64,000 nt of DNA, taken from the NCBI RefSeq assembly GCF_000980815.1, contig NZ_CP011311.1, forward strand, positions 124,001 through 188,000. Direction: 5' to 3'. The stretch is from Corynebacterium camporealensis (GTDB lineage: Bacteria; Actinomycetota; Actinomycetes; Mycobacteriales; Mycobacteriaceae). How positions within the stretch are numbered: position 1 is the first letter of the stretch; each line of letters opens with the position of its first letter. A model generated the notes under the pieces. That model worked only from the letters and a program-made list of their open reading frames with translations. It was not told the DNA's origin and did no database searches. Of the stretch, positions 46,151 to 54,918 are shown in pieces. Made by a program: the position numbers and the translations under genes.

Positions 46151-47557
46151 ATGAGTACCGCCGTGTTTGATTCTGCTGCCTCGCGCCCTTCTCGTCTTAA
46201 GGTCGGGCTGTTGAGTTTGCTCGTTATTGTGCCCTTGCTTATTGGCGCGGGCTTGATGGCGGCAACGGGCTGGCAGCCGGCTGAGGCCTGGACTAAGGAA
46301 GAGGTGGCGGGTGCGCCGTCGGCAGGCGAGAGCCCTGAAGCAGCGCTTGCCGATGCCCGCAGCAAAGCCAGCGTCGCCCAAGCCAATTCCAGCCTGTTGG
46401 ACACTGGCTCGCAGCAGCTTGCCGATGGCACCGAGCAACTCCGCGGCGGTGCCGAAGAACTCGGCGGGGGCATCGATGAGCTTTCTGCTGGTTCCCAGCA
46501 GCTTGTCGATGGCCTGACCCAACTCCAAGCCGGCACCGGCCAACTGGGCAGCGGCGCCAACGAACTTGCAGACAACGTCGGCGGTGCTGTGGACCAGGTG
46601 CTGGGCTTAGGTGCGGTGCAGGGCCAAATTCTGGAAGCTATCGATGGCACGCTCCAAGACCTGCACGGCGTAGCAACTCCGGAGGCCAAAGAGATTCGCG
46701 ACCAGCTGCGCGGCCTGCGCGGTCAGGTGGAGACCTTCGATATCAATGAATCTTTAGGCGGTGACCTGAACCGCTTGAAGGACGGCTCGCGGGAGCTGGC
46801 CAACCAGCTCTCTGTTCCAGGCTATGCCTACCACGATGGCATCTACCAGGCAGTGGAGGGCGCCAAGCAGCTCAATGCCGGTATTGGGGAACTCGACGGC
46901 GGTGTCGGCGAAGCACTCGACGGTGTCGGCCAGTTGGATGATGGCGCCCAGCGCATCAACGACATGGCCTCTACCAACCAGGAAAATATCCTCGACATTC
47001 TCCGCGTACTGCCCGTCGCACAGGAGGATGCCGAACCCGTTCGCGCGTTAAGCCCCATTACCGGCCTGCTTATTGGCCTGCTCACCATTGCCGGCGGTGT
47101 CGCACTGGGCGTGGTGCGCAAGCGCTGGTGGTTGGTACTGCTCGGTACCATTCTTGCCGCGGGCGTCGGCGTGGGCCTGCTCGCACTCTTTGCGACCGGC
47201 TGGACCTGGGAAGCCACCGGCTGGGCCGCCGGCGTGCTGGGACTGGGTGTGCTGGCCACGGCGATGCTCACCCGCGCCGCACTGGCTCTGTGCGGGCCGA
47301 AGTGGGGTGCTGTGGTGATTACCGTGGCCAACCTGATTCAGCTCGCCGTGGTGGGCTGGGTATGGAAGGCGGCGACGACTACGGGCATCGCTAGCTTCTG
47401 GCAGATTGCCGCCAGCGTGCTGCCGCTGCACTGGATGACTACTGGAGTGACCGTGGCGGGTAATGATGGCGCAGGTGGGATGCTGTGGGCATCGTTAGGT
47501 GTGCTCGGCGCCGTGGCTGTCCTGGGGTCTGGTGCAGCTTTCTTAAGCCGGCGATAA
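46151..47557 (+). CDS. YhgE/Pip-like membrane protein
   Basis: 468 residues. One N-terminal helix (about 19-41) anchors a long extracytoplasmic helical region (about 70-300) with repeated LxxGxxxLxxG units such as QQLADGTEQLRGGAEELGGGIDEL, then about six membrane helices. This is the layout of YhgE/Pip proteins, related to ABC-2 permeases and to proteins linked with phage infection or type VII-type secretion in Gram-positive bacteria. Many relatives are longer and this one is short. Role here unknown. Confidence 0.72.
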   Translation: MSTAVFDSAASRPSRLKVGLLSLLVIVPLLIGAGLMAATGWQPAEAWTKEEVAGAPSAGESPEAALADARSKASVAQANSSLLDTGSQQLADGTEQLRGGAEELGGGIDELSAGSQQLVDGLTQLQAGTGQLGSGANELADNVGGAVDQVLGLGAVQGQILEAIDGTLQDLHGVATPEAKEIRDQLRGLRGQVETFDINESLGGDLNRLKDGSRELANQLSVPGYAYHDGIYQAVEGAKQLNAGIGELDGGVGEALDGVGQLDDGAQRINDMASTNQENILDILRVLPVAQEDAEPVRALSPITGLLIGLLTIAGGVALGVVRKRWWLVLLGTILAAGVGVGLLALFATGWTWEATGWAAGVLGLGVLATAMLTRAALALCGPKWGAVVITVANLIQLAVVGWVWKAATTTGIASFWQIAASVLPLHWMTTGVTVAGNDGAGGMLWASLGVLGAVAVLGSGAAFLSRR

Positions 47558-47562
47558 GAATT

Positions 47563-47680
47563 TAGCACTTTAATAATAGAAGGCTGTGAGTTTAATTTTG
47601 CGTTGCGTCGACGGCCTTCACGAGTGCTAGAGTAGGTGATGCTCACGTCGCCTACTTAGGGGGTAGGCGGTCAGATTTTT
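47563..47680 (+). ncRNA. Candidate structured small RNA with intrinsic terminator
   Basis: Two nested stems, TAGCACT (47563-47569)/AGTGCTA (47623-47629) and GAAGGC (47579-47584)/GCCTTC (47614-47619), are followed by a terminator hairpin CGCCTAC (47649-47655)/GTAGGCG (47663-47669) and T5 at 47676-47680. It could instead be the 3' untranslated region of the gene ending at 47557. A further hairpin CGACGCGG/CCGCGTCG lies at 47709-47738. No known RNA family is recognised. Confidence 0.35.
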
Positions 47681-47785
47681 ATCTGTAGTGAGTGATAGGG
47701 AATAGGGGCGACGCGGCTGCTGTAGGGGCGCCGCGTCGTTTCCCGTTTTGCACAGGGCCCTGGAATTCAAGAGGCAGAATTGGGC

Positions 47786-47818
47786 AGTAAAAATCCCCAC
47801 CTGGCGAACCAGATGGGG
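47786..47818 (-). terminator. Terminator of tRNA-Pro
   Basis: On the minus strand CCCCATCTGG, loop TTCG, CCAGGTGGGG (plus positions 47795-47818, one G-T pair), then ATTTTTA. Confidence 0.75.
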
Positions 47819-47821
47819 TGA

Positions 47822-47898
<77 letters not shown>

Positions 47899-47983
47899 GT
47901 ACCCGCTGAAGCGGTACCTGGATACTTTAACGCGTAGCCCCCGCAATATCCAAATCGCAGGTCAGCGAGCCTGAGCCGAAAAA

Positions 47984-48883
47984 TTAGCAGGCTTCTGTGA
48001 GACGCAGCAGGGTTGCCGAGGGACGGCAGAAAATACGCACCGGCGCGAATTTCGACGTGCCCAAACCATTAGAGACATGCATGAACATATCGCCAAAGCG
48101 ATGCAGTCCCTGGGCGCGTTTTCTATCGATATCGCAATTGGTCACAATCGCCTTCGAACCCGGCAGACAAATCTGGCCGCCATGCGTATGGCCCGACAGG
48201 GACAGCTGGTAACCGTCGGCTTCGAATTTCTCCAGCACGCGCGGTTCCGGTGAGTGCAGCAGGGCCAGCGACAGGTCGGCGTCCTCGTTCGGCGGGCCGG
48301 CGACTTCGGCGTAATCGTCCAAGTCGTGGTGCGGGTCATCGACGCCAGCGACCGCCAGGCGTACGTTGCCGACCTTGAACTCGTGGCGAGCTTGGTTGGC
48401 ATCGCGCCAGCCGCGCTCGATAAATGCAGCGCGCATGCCCTTCCACGGCAGATCAATATAGGAAGGCTCGCGCTTCGAACGCATCAAGTACTTGAAGGGA
48501 TTAACCGGGCGCGGAGCCCAGTAATCGTTGGTGCCGAAGACGAACAATCCCGGGCGGCTGAGCAGTGGGCCCAGTGCGCGCAGGGTGTCGGGGACGGCGG
48601 CCTGGTCGGAAAGATTATCGCCGGTGTTGACCACCAGGTCCGGCTCTAGGGAATCTAGCGCGGAGACCCACGCGATTTTGGTTTCCTGGCCAGGGATCAT
48701 GTGCAGGTCAGAGATGTGCAGGAGGCGGAATTCGTCCTCGCCACGCAGGGTGCCCGGCGGCAGGATGGGCAGGGTGTATTCCTTGAGCTCAAACTTGGTT
48801 AGCTCGGAATATCCCCACGCTAAGGTGCCAAGGCCAGCGGCGGCGATTCCGCCCAAAACAGGTAATAACTTCACCCATTCCAC
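47984..48883 (-). CDS. Membrane-anchored metallophosphoesterase
   Basis: About 299 residues. An N-terminal helix [19 protein letters not shown] is followed by a calcineurin-like phosphoesterase domain: [29 protein letters not shown] in place of the usual GNHD, and [14 protein letters not shown]. The missing GNHD histidine position is taken by GTND(Y), a variation also seen in some actinobacterial members. Start is one of two GTGs (48883 or 48874); the longer frame to 49039 would overlap the divergent gene. Substrate unknown; relatives include UDP-diacylglucosamine-type hydrolases. Confidence 0.82.
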   Translation of the reverse strand: MEWVKLLPVLGGIAAAGLGTLAWGYSELTKFELKEYTLPILPPGTLRGEDEFRLLHISDLHMIPGQETKIAWVSALDSLEPDLVVNTGDNLSDQAAVPDTLRALGPLLSRPGLFVFGTNDYWAPRPVNPFKYLMRSKREPSYIDLPWKGMRAAFIERGWRDANQARHEFKVGNVRLAVAGVDDPHHDLDDYAEVAGPPNEDADLSLALLHSPEPRVLEKFEADGYQLSLSGHTHGGQICLPGSKAIVTNCDIDRKRAQGLHRFGDMFMHVSNGLGTSKFAPVRIFCRPSATLLRLTEAC

Positions 48884-48907
48884 CCTACCTGTCGTAGATT
48901 GGGGTGC

Positions 48908-49375
48908 ATGAGCAACTTGAAAGAAACCATCCGTGCAGATCTCAAGACTTCGATGAAGGAAAAGGACAAGCCGCGCACGACTGCGATTCGTGCCCTGCTG
49001 GCGGCTATCCAGGCAGAAGAAACCACTGGTTCGCGACACGAGCTAACTGACGATGACGTGCTTAAGGTCATCGCCCGTGAAATCAAAAAGCGTCGCGAGT
49101 CCGCGGATGTCTACGCAGACAATGGCTGCCCTGAGCTTGCCGATGCCGAACTCGCCGAAGTCCCGTACTTCGCCGAGTACCAGCCAGAGCAGCTTGACGA
49201 TGAAGGCATCGCCGACCTGGTCACCGCCTCCATTGCCGAGGTTGAAAAGCAAAGCGGTGAGGCCGCAACCATGAAGCAGATGGGCTCGGTCATGAAGGTC
49301 GCCCAGGCCAAGGCCGAGGGCCGCGCCGACGGCAAGCGCCTGTCCGCGGCGGTCAAGCAGCAGCTTTCTCAGTAG
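48908..49375 (+). CDS. GatB/YqeY domain protein
   Basis: 155 residues, beginning SNLKETIRADLKTSMKEKDKPR, matching the YqeY family related to the tail domain of the GatB amidotransferase subunit. It has been linked to tRNA-dependent amidation by structure only. ATG 48908 is used; GATTGGGG lies upstream. Its last codons, including the stop, form a perfect hairpin. Confidence 0.88.
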   Translation: MSNLKETIRADLKTSMKEKDKPRTTAIRALLAAIQAEETTGSRHELTDDDVLKVIAREIKKRRESADVYADNGCPELADAELAEVPYFAEYQPEQLDDEGIADLVTASIAEVEKQSGEAATMKQMGSVMKVAQAKAEGRADGKRLSAAVKQQLSQ

Positions 49376-49384
49376 AGAAAGCTG
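49361..49384 (+). terminator. Hairpin containing the YqeY-family stop codon
   Basis: CAGCTTTCTC (49361-49370), loop AGTA, GAGAAAGCTG (49375-49384). The stop codon TAG (49373-49375) is in the loop and first stem base. No T tract follows; a second GC-rich hairpin starts near 49388. Confidence 0.55.
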
Positions 49385-49466
49385 TGGGGCCCGCTGAGCT
49401 GAGCCTTCCAGCGGGGCTTAACCCCTCAGCGCTTTAGCGGCGATTGCCACGCTCTAACGCGGTGCG

Positions 49467-51917
49467 TTAGAGCCCGAAGAAGTTGCGGACATCATTGGCG
49501 AAGGAGTCAATGTCGTCCTGCGAAGGCCATGACGGTCCGGGGTTGTTTGACCTCGGGCCGTTATTGTTGCGGCGCGGGGCTGGGTCGTTGCCGCCGCCGT
49601 CGGTGTTGCCGGTGGAGTTGGCGTCCGCGGTGCCGGAGCTGGGGGTGTTGGAGGCCGAGGAGCCATCGGAAAGCTGCAGCGTGACCTCGGAGCCATCGCG
49701 GAGAGGTCCGTTAAATGGCACGGCGCGCACGACGCGACCATAAGGCACGTTGCCGCCAACGACGCGGGCGGTTTTGACGGTGTAGCCTTCGTCTTCGAGG
49801 ATGCGGCGGGCTTCGGATTCGGATTTGCCGCGTAGGTCATCGAGAAGCGGGGTGGAGGTGCCCTCGTTGTACTTGTCGTCGTAGCCGGGCAGGCCACCGC
49901 GGCTGACCTGGGGGATGGAATTGGCCAGGCCGAAGAAGGTCTGAGCAGGCTCTAGGCCACCGTAGAGGTTGCCGCTGCCGCACTGGCGGACCGGGCCGCT
50001 ACACAGCGGGGTGGTCGAGGTGCCGTCGTTGTAGATGTACGGCGCGGCGGCAATTTCGCTGTTAAACGCCAGGTAGGCCGAGGATTGGTTGGACTCGGTG
50101 GTACCAGTCTTGGAACCGACCTGTGCGCCAAAGCCTGCGGAGCGGGCGGAGTTAGCGGCGGTGCCGTTGTCGGTGTCTTTGGATAGGGCGTTGGAGAGGG
50201 CATCGGCAAGTTCGCGGTCGACGGCCTGCTCGCATTCGGTGGCAGGCAGGTAGACCTCGTTGCCGTTGCGGTCGGTGACCGACTCGACGGGGTTAGGCTC
50301 GCACCAGCGACCGCCCGCGGCGATGGTGGCGCCGACGTTGGACAGCTCCAGTGGGTTCACCGCGGTTGGGCCCAGGGTGTAGGAACCCATGTTGGCGTCC
50401 TTGGCGTGCTCGGCAATCGAGGAGTCGCCGTCGTAGGAGCCAGGGTCGTTGTAGGAGCGCAAGCCCAGTTTGACGGACATGTCGACCACAGGCGCGACAC
50501 CGACTTGCTCGATGAGCTTGATAAACGTGGTGTTCGGCGACTGCGCCAACGCGTCCTGCAAGGTCAGGGTGGCAGGGTAGGTGCCTGCGTTTTCCACGCA
50601 GTAGCGACTCGGCGGGCAGTCCTCGGCACCGCCGAAGCCGAGGCCTTCTGCTTCGTAGCGCTCGGGAACGTCGAGTTCGCTTTCCACGCCATAGCCTGCG
50701 TCGAGGGCAGCGGCGGCGGTAAAGGCCTTAAACACCGAACCGGCACCGTTGCCGACCAGCGAATAAGGCTGCGGCAGCAGGGTTTCGTTGGCGTCAAGGT
50801 CTAGTCCGTATTCGCGAGAGGAGACCATGGCCAGGACGTCGCGGTCGGTGCGCGAAGGCTTAACGACGCTCATCACCTCAGCCACACCTGCCGCATCCGG
50901 GGAGGTGCGGGACTGGACTGCCTGCAGGGAGGCGTCCTGGACCTGCGGGTCCAAGGTGGTGTGAATGGTATAGCCACCGCGGGAGAGCTCTTCGGCATCT
51001 AAGCCCTTCTCAGAGAGGTATTCGAGAACGTAGTCGCAGAAGAAGCCGCGGTCGTTGGCGCCGATGCAGCCATCGGGAAGCAATGCAGGGGAATCGAGCA
51101 CGCCGAGGCCCTCTTGCTTGAAGCCATCGGCAGCTGCTTGGTCGAGGTAGCCGTTGTCAGCCATAGCCTGCAGGACCAGGTTGCGGCGCTCGGTGGCGCC
51201 CTCGGGGTTGGTGTAAGGATTGAGGTACTCCGAGGACTGAACGATGCCCGCGAGCAGGGCCGATTGCGGGACGGTCAGGTCCGCGGCGGAGTGGCCGAAG
51301 TACGTGCGCGCGGCGGCCTCCACGCCGTAGGCATGGTTACCGAAAGGCACCAAGTTCAAGTAATTGGCCAGGATTTCTTCCTTACTCAAATCCCGGTCCA
51401 TCTCCGCGGCCATGCTCATCTCGCGCAGCTTGCGGGGAATCGACTGCTCGGTGGCAGCGGCGCGCTCCTCGTCGGTTTCGGCGGAGACCAACAGCAGGTA
51501 GTTCTTCACGTACTGCTGATTCAGCGTCGAAGCACCCTGGGAAATACCGCCTGCAGCGAGATTGGTCCACAGTGCGCGCAGGTTGCCCTGCAGGTCGACG
51601 CCGTCGTGTTCGTAGAAACGATTGTCCTCAATGGCGACGATGGCATCTTTCATGTGCTGCGAAATCGCATCAAATTCCACGGGGTGGCGGCGCTGGTTAT
51701 AAAGGTATGCCAGATCCTCGCCGGTGGAGTCTTGGATGGTGGTGACCCCGGGGGCATCGCCAGCTGTGAGATCCTGCAAATCGGACTGCATCGTGTCGTT
51801 TGCGCGGGCGACCACAACGCCTGTTAACCCCGCGAAGGGGGCGATGGTCAGCGCGGTCAGCACGCCCACCAACACGGTGGCCAGTCCGATTTTGCCTAGC
51901 GATTTCGTAGTACTCAC
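49467..51917 (-). CDS. ponA: Class A penicillin-binding protein with PASTA domain
   Basis: Bifunctional peptidoglycan glycosyltransferase and transpeptidase. About 816 residues: N-terminal membrane helix, GT51 domain with EDNRFYEHDGVDLQG and GASTLNQQYVKN, transpeptidase with the SxxK-type GSVFKAFTAA, SPNTTF and KTGTTE, then one PASTA domain (about 690-750) and a Gly/Asn/Pro-rich tail. The GTG at 51917 is the likely start; a TTG two codons upstream is in frame. Divergent from whcA, as in C. glutamicum. Confidence 0.93.
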   Translation of the reverse strand: MSTTKSLGKIGLATVLVGVLTALTIAPFAGLTGVVVARANDTMQSDLQDLTAGDAPGVTTIQDSTGEDLAYLYNQRRHPVEFDAISQHMKDAIVAIEDNRFYEHDGVDLQGNLRALWTNLAAGGISQGASTLNQQYVKNYLLLVSAETDEERAAATEQSIPRKLREMSMAAEMDRDLSKEEILANYLNLVPFGNHAYGVEAAARTYFGHSAADLTVPQSALLAGIVQSSEYLNPYTNPEGATERRNLVLQAMADNGYLDQAAADGFKQEGLGVLDSPALLPDGCIGANDRGFFCDYVLEYLSEKGLDAEELSRGGYTIHTTLDPQVQDASLQAVQSRTSPDAAGVAEVMSVVKPSRTDRDVLAMVSSREYGLDLDANETLLPQPYSLVGNGAGSVFKAFTAAAALDAGYGVESELDVPERYEAEGLGFGGAEDCPPSRYCVENAGTYPATLTLQDALAQSPNTTFIKLIEQVGVAPVVDMSVKLGLRSYNDPGSYDGDSSIAEHAKDANMGSYTLGPTAVNPLELSNVGATIAAGGRWCEPNPVESVTDRNGNEVYLPATECEQAVDRELADALSNALSKDTDNGTAANSARSAGFGAQVGSKTGTTESNQSSAYLAFNSEIAAAPYIYNDGTSTTPLCSGPVRQCGSGNLYGGLEPAQTFFGLANSIPQVSRGGLPGYDDKYNEGTSTPLLDDLRGKSESEARRILEDEGYTVKTARVVGGNVPYGRVVRAVPFNGPLRDGSEVTLQLSDGSSASNTPSSGTADANSTGNTDGGGNDPAPRRNNNGPRSNNPGPSWPSQDDIDSFANDVRNFFGL

Positions 51918-52027
51918 GCACAACAGAGTAGTTGGTCAACCTATCAGCAGGAAACATTCCACTCCCCCCTAAAGTGTGACGTGTTCGACAACCTAATTAC
52001 CATGTGAATACACTTACGTGTGTTACA

Positions 52028-52033
52028 TATTAT
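52028..52033 (+). promoter_or_regulatory. Possible -10 box of whcA
   Basis: TATTAT lies 27 bases before the whcA start codon; TGAATA at 52005-52010 is a weak -35 with 17-base spacing. Confidence 0.35.
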
Positions 52034-52059
52034 GCCGCCTGGGAAGGAGTCCTCCTGCC

Positions 52060-52386
52060 ATGACCGTCGGAGTAAAAGCGTCCACCGCCTCGAATCGCAA
52101 GATTCACAACTCTGAGCGTGGTGAGTGGGTCACCCAAGCCAAGTGCCGCAATGGGGACCCGGATGCGTTGTTTGTCCGCGGTGCTGAGCAGCGCAAGGCG
52201 GCTGTTATTTGCCGCCACTGCCCGGTGCTGAACGAATGCCGCGCAGATGCCCTGGATAACCGCGTCGAGTTCGGCGTATGGGGTGGCCTGACCGAGCGTC
52301 AGCGCCGTGCCCTGCTGCGTAAGAACCCGCACATTACTAATTGGGCGCACTACCTTGCTGAGGGCGGAGAGCTCGTCGGAATTTAG
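52060..52386 (+). CDS. whcA: WhiB-family regulator (WhcA/WhiB4 type)
   Basis: 108 residues with the four iron-sulfur cysteines Cys29, Cys51, Cys54 and Cys60 (CxxC within ICRHC), followed by the WhiB turn EFGVWGGLTERQRRALLRK. WhiB proteins sense redox through a [4Fe-4S] cluster and act on SigA-bound promoters; WhcA of C. glutamicum dampens oxidative stress genes. ATG 52060 follows GGGAAGGAG. The place opposite ponA identifies it as the WhcA ortholog. Confidence 0.88.
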   Translation: MTVGVKASTASNRKIHNSERGEWVTQAKCRNGDPDALFVRGAEQRKAAVICRHCPVLNECRADALDNRVEFGVWGGLTERQRRALLRKNPHITNWAHYLAEGGELVGI

Positions 52387-52423
52387 TTCTTGTGGCTGCC
52401 GGATATCGCATAGAATGGCAGCC

Positions 52424-52579
52424 ATGACTAAATGGGAATACGCAACCGCACCTGTACTTACTCACGCGACCAAGCAGATCCTCGATTCCTGGGGTGAAGA
52501 CGGCTGGGAGCTCGTGACCATCACCCCGGGCATGAACCCGGAAAACGTGGTCGCCTACTTCAAGCGTGAGGTCGAGTAA
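52424..52579 (+). CDS. DUF4177-type small protein
   Basis: 51 residues, TKWEYATAPVLTHATKQILDSWGEDGWELV, matching the DUF4177 pattern with a WGEDGWELV core. Function unknown. Its stop overlaps the start of the RidA gene by one base (TAATG), so the two are coupled. ATG 52424 sits just after GGCAGCC with only a weak ribosome site. Confidence 0.82.
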   Translation: MTKWEYATAPVLTHATKQILDSWGEDGWELVTITPGMNPENVVAYFKREVE

Positions 52580-53037
52580 TGAGCCACCTCGCACGCTTGC
52601 AGGAGCTGGGCTATGAGCTGCCTAACGTAGCTGCGCCTTTGGCTTCCTATGTGCCTGCCACCAAGGTGGGCAATCAGGTGTGGACTTCCGGGCAGCTGCC
52701 GCTTATCGATGGCCAGTTGGCCGGCGTCGGCAAAGTCGGCGCCGAGGTGTCCGTCGAGGATGCTCAGGACTATGCCCGCACCTGTATTTTGAACGCTTTG
52801 GCTGCCGTGGATTCGGTTGTCGGGCTGGACAATGTCACCCGCGTGCTGAAGATCGTGGGCTTTGTGGCTTCCGATGTGAACTTCCACGAGCAGCCCGCCG
52901 TGATTAATGGCGCGTCGGATTTTGTTGGTGAACTCTTCGGTGAGGCGGGCGAACACGCCCGATCTGCAGTTGGCGTGGCCGTGTTGCCAAAAAATGCGCC
53001 AGTTGAGATCGAACTCATCGTAGAAACTGCCCAGTAA
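52579..53037 (+). CDS. RidA-family enamine/imine deaminase
   Basis: 152 residues of the YjgF/YER057c/UK114 family. The sequence ASYVPATKVGNQVWTSGQLPLIDGQL and the later DVNFHEQPAVINGASDFVGELFGE place it in the YjgF_like subgroup near RidA. The canonical arginine of RidA at the C-terminal EIEL region is not clearly present, so true imine deaminase activity is uncertain. Cotranscribed with the small gene before and the hydrolase after. Confidence 0.85.
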   Translation: MSHLARLQELGYELPNVAAPLASYVPATKVGNQVWTSGQLPLIDGQLAGVGKVGAEVSVEDAQDYARTCILNALAAVDSVVGLDNVTRVLKIVGFVASDVNFHEQPAVINGASDFVGELFGEAGEHARSAVGVAVLPKNAPVEIELIVETAQ

Positions 53038-53055
53038 TGCGATAGGCTAAGAATC

Positions 53056-53868
53056 ATGGAGCATCCTGCATATAGCCAATTACGCCCAGTGAGCCAGTCG
53101 GTGGGTGTCGTGTTGTGTGACAACCCCAGTTACACCGCACTGGAAGGCACTAACACCTGGATTGTGCGCGCTAGTGAAGACGCCAAGGCCATCGTTGTCG
53201 ACCCGGGTCCGGAGGACGAGGGTCACCTCAACGTGGTCACCGCCCGTGCGGGCGAGGTCGGCCTGATTTTGCTGACTCACCGCCACGACGACCACGCCTC
53301 CGGTGCACAGCGCTTGCGTCAGCTGACCGGCGCACCGATTCGTGCCTTTGACCCGAACTACTGCAATGGGGCAGAAGCGCTTTCCGATGGCGAAATCGTC
53401 ACCCTAGACGGCGTCACCCCACAGCTCGAGGTCGTCCACACCCCGGGTCACACCGCCGATTCGACCTGCTTCTTCGTCTACAGCGGTGTAGCTGGCGAGT
53501 CCACCCTAGAGGGCATTTTGACCGGCGATACGATTGCCGGCCGCCACACGGTGCTGCTCTCGGAGACCGACGGTGACCTCAAGGAGTACCTGGAGACCCT
53601 GGACAAGCTGGAAAAGCGCGGCAAGGACGTCGCACTCTTCCCGGGCCATGGTCCGGACCTGGAGGACACCTCCCAGGTCGCCCGCAAGTACATCGACCGT
53701 CGCTACTACCGACTGGATCAGATCAAGGAAGTCCGCAGCCGTCTGGGCGACGACGTCGATCTGAAGACCCTGGTCGACGAAATGTACGACGATGTCGACC
53801 CAGTACTGCGTCACGCAGCAGAGCAGTCCACGCGCACTGCCCTGAAGTATCTGGACGCAAATGGCTAG
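53056..53868 (+). CDS. Metallo-beta-lactamase fold hydrolase
   Basis: 270 residues. The metal motif LTHRHDDHASGA gives HxHxDH, with HTPGHTADSTCFF, ILTGDTIAG and FPGHGP providing the further histidines and aspartate. The C-terminal domain is a winged-helix of the LACTB2 type (RLGDDVDLKTLVDEMYDDV). LACTB2-like proteins include endoribonucleases, so RNA may be the substrate; this is inference. It follows the RidA gene by 18 bases. Confidence 0.87.
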   Translation: MEHPAYSQLRPVSQSVGVVLCDNPSYTALEGTNTWIVRASEDAKAIVVDPGPEDEGHLNVVTARAGEVGLILLTHRHDDHASGAQRLRQLTGAPIRAFDPNYCNGAEALSDGEIVTLDGVTPQLEVVHTPGHTADSTCFFVYSGVAGESTLEGILTGDTIAGRHTVLLSETDGDLKEYLETLDKLEKRGKDVALFPGHGPDLEDTSQVARKYIDRRYYRLDQIKEVRSRLGDDVDLKTLVDEMYDDVDPVLRHAAEQSTRTALKYLDANG

Positions 53869-53884
53869 TTAGCTTTTTACGTCG

Positions 53885-53914
53885 AACCCCTGGCCTGCGG
53901 GCTGGGGGTTTTCT
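53885..53914 (+). terminator. Terminator after the beta-lactamase-fold gene
   Basis: AACCCC (53885-53890) pairs with GGGGTT (53905-53910) with further pairing in the loop, then TTC. Confidence 0.65.
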
Positions 53915-53929
53915 TGTTGAGTGGTGCAA

Positions 53930-53971
53930 AAGACAAAGCAAAACCGCACCGGCCGGGGTGGCAGGTGCGGT
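53930..53971 (-). terminator. Terminator of glxR
   Basis: ACCGCACC (53943-53950) pairs with GGTGCGGT (53964-53971); on the minus strand the stem runs into TTTTGCTTTG. Confidence 0.7.
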
Positions 53972-53988
53972 GCTGTGCTTCGCGCGGT

Positions 53989-54672
53989 TTAGCGGGCGCG
54001 GCGGGCGAGGTGCTCAGTATCGACGATGAGCACGGACTTGCCCTCGAGGCGAATCCAGCCGCGGTGAGCGAAGGTCGCCAGAGCCTTGTTGACGGTCTCA
54101 CGGGAAGCGCCGACCAGCTGGGCGATTTCTTCCTGCGTCAGGTCGTGGTTGACGCGCAGGGCGCCACCTTCCTGGACACCGAAGCGGTTAGCCAGCTGCA
54201 GCAGAGTCTTAGCCACGCGGCCGGGGACGTCGGTGAAGATGAGGTCTGCGAGGTTAGCGTTGGTGCGGCGCAGACGACGTGCCAGCACGCGCAGCAGCTG
54301 CTGTGCAATCGATGGATGATCGTCGACCCAGCGCTGCAGCATCTCGGAGTTCATGGTCGCAGCGTGTACTTCGGTGACACAGACTGCAGACGAGGTACGC
54401 GGGCCCGGATCGAAGATGGACAGCTCGCCGAACATGTCGGACGGGCCCATCACGGTCAGCAGGTTCTCGCGGCCGTCCGGGGCGTGGCGAGCCAGCTTAA
54501 TCTTGCCCGAGGTAATGATGTACAGACGATCGCCTGGTTCGCCCTCTTCGAAAATGGTGGTTCCGCGCGGGAAGCGCACGGTTTCCATCTGCTCGATAAG
54601 GTTTTGTACAGCTACGGGATCAACGCCTTGGAAGATACCGGCGCGAGACAGAATATCCTGGACGCCTTCCAC
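53989..54672 (-). CDS. glxR: CRP/FNR-family global regulator GlxR
   Basis: cAMP-binding global regulator of corynebacteria. 227 residues: cyclic nucleotide domain with [18 protein letters not shown] (the phosphate-binding cassette) and a C-terminal helix-turn-helix [23 protein letters not shown]. Start is GTG 54672 after AAGGAG. Candidate autoregulatory sites lie upstream at 54749-54764 and 54776-54792. Synteny with nth and the tlpA run matches C. glutamicum. Confidence 0.96.
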   Translation of the reverse strand: MEGVQDILSRAGIFQGVDPVAVQNLIEQMETVRFPRGTTIFEEGEPGDRLYIITSGKIKLARHAPDGRENLLTVMGPSDMFGELSIFDPGPRTSSAVCVTEVHAATMNSEMLQRWVDDHPSIAQQLLRVLARRLRRTNANLADLIFTDVPGRVAKTLLQLANRFGVQEGGALRVNHDLTQEEIAQLVGASRETVNKALATFAHRGWIRLEGKSVLIVDTEHLARRAR

Positions 54673-54748
54673 GTTTTACTCCTTGAAGTCGATGTGCAGA
54701 TTAAGCAGGGTGGTGCGTACCACTAAAAAGTAACGCAGCCCATCTTAC

Positions 54749-54764
54749 AGTGTAATTTGTCACT
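54749..54764. promoter_or_regulatory. Candidate GlxR autoregulatory site
   Basis: AGTGTAATTTGTCACT keeps the GTG-N8-CAC core of the GlxR consensus, 77 bases upstream of the glxR start. Autoregulation of glxR is known in C. glutamicum. Confidence 0.5.
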
Positions 54765-54775
54765 TTTGTTACGGA

Positions 54776-54792
54776 TGTGAAATTTAATCACA
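54776..54792. promoter_or_regulatory. Perfect TGTGA/TCACA repeat with 7-base spacer
   Basis: TGTGA-AATTTAA-TCACA has both GlxR half sites intact, but the spacer is seven bases where six is standard. It lies between glxR and the 29-residue ORF. Confidence 0.45.
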
Positions 54793-54801
54793 GGTAAGGG
54801 C

Positions 54802-54891
54802 TCAGTTGGACAGAACAGCGGATTCCAGCTTCTCCATCAATATGGCGAAGAGGGCGATGCCCAATGGGACCAAGACTACCAATAAGACCAT
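54802..54891 (-). CDS. Possible 29-residue membrane peptide
   Basis: A frame beginning MVLLVVLVPLGIALFAILME has one strong membrane helix and ends in a polar tail KLESAVLSN. It begins at ATG 54891 with AGGAT upstream, and lies between glxR and nth. A small membrane gene at this place would be missed by most gene finders. Evidence is the helix pattern and ribosome site only. Confidence 0.45.
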   Translation of the reverse strand: MVLLVVLVPLGIALFAILMEKLESAVLSN

Positions 54892-54918
54892 GGTTTTATA
54901 TCCTACTAAGATGTAGAC

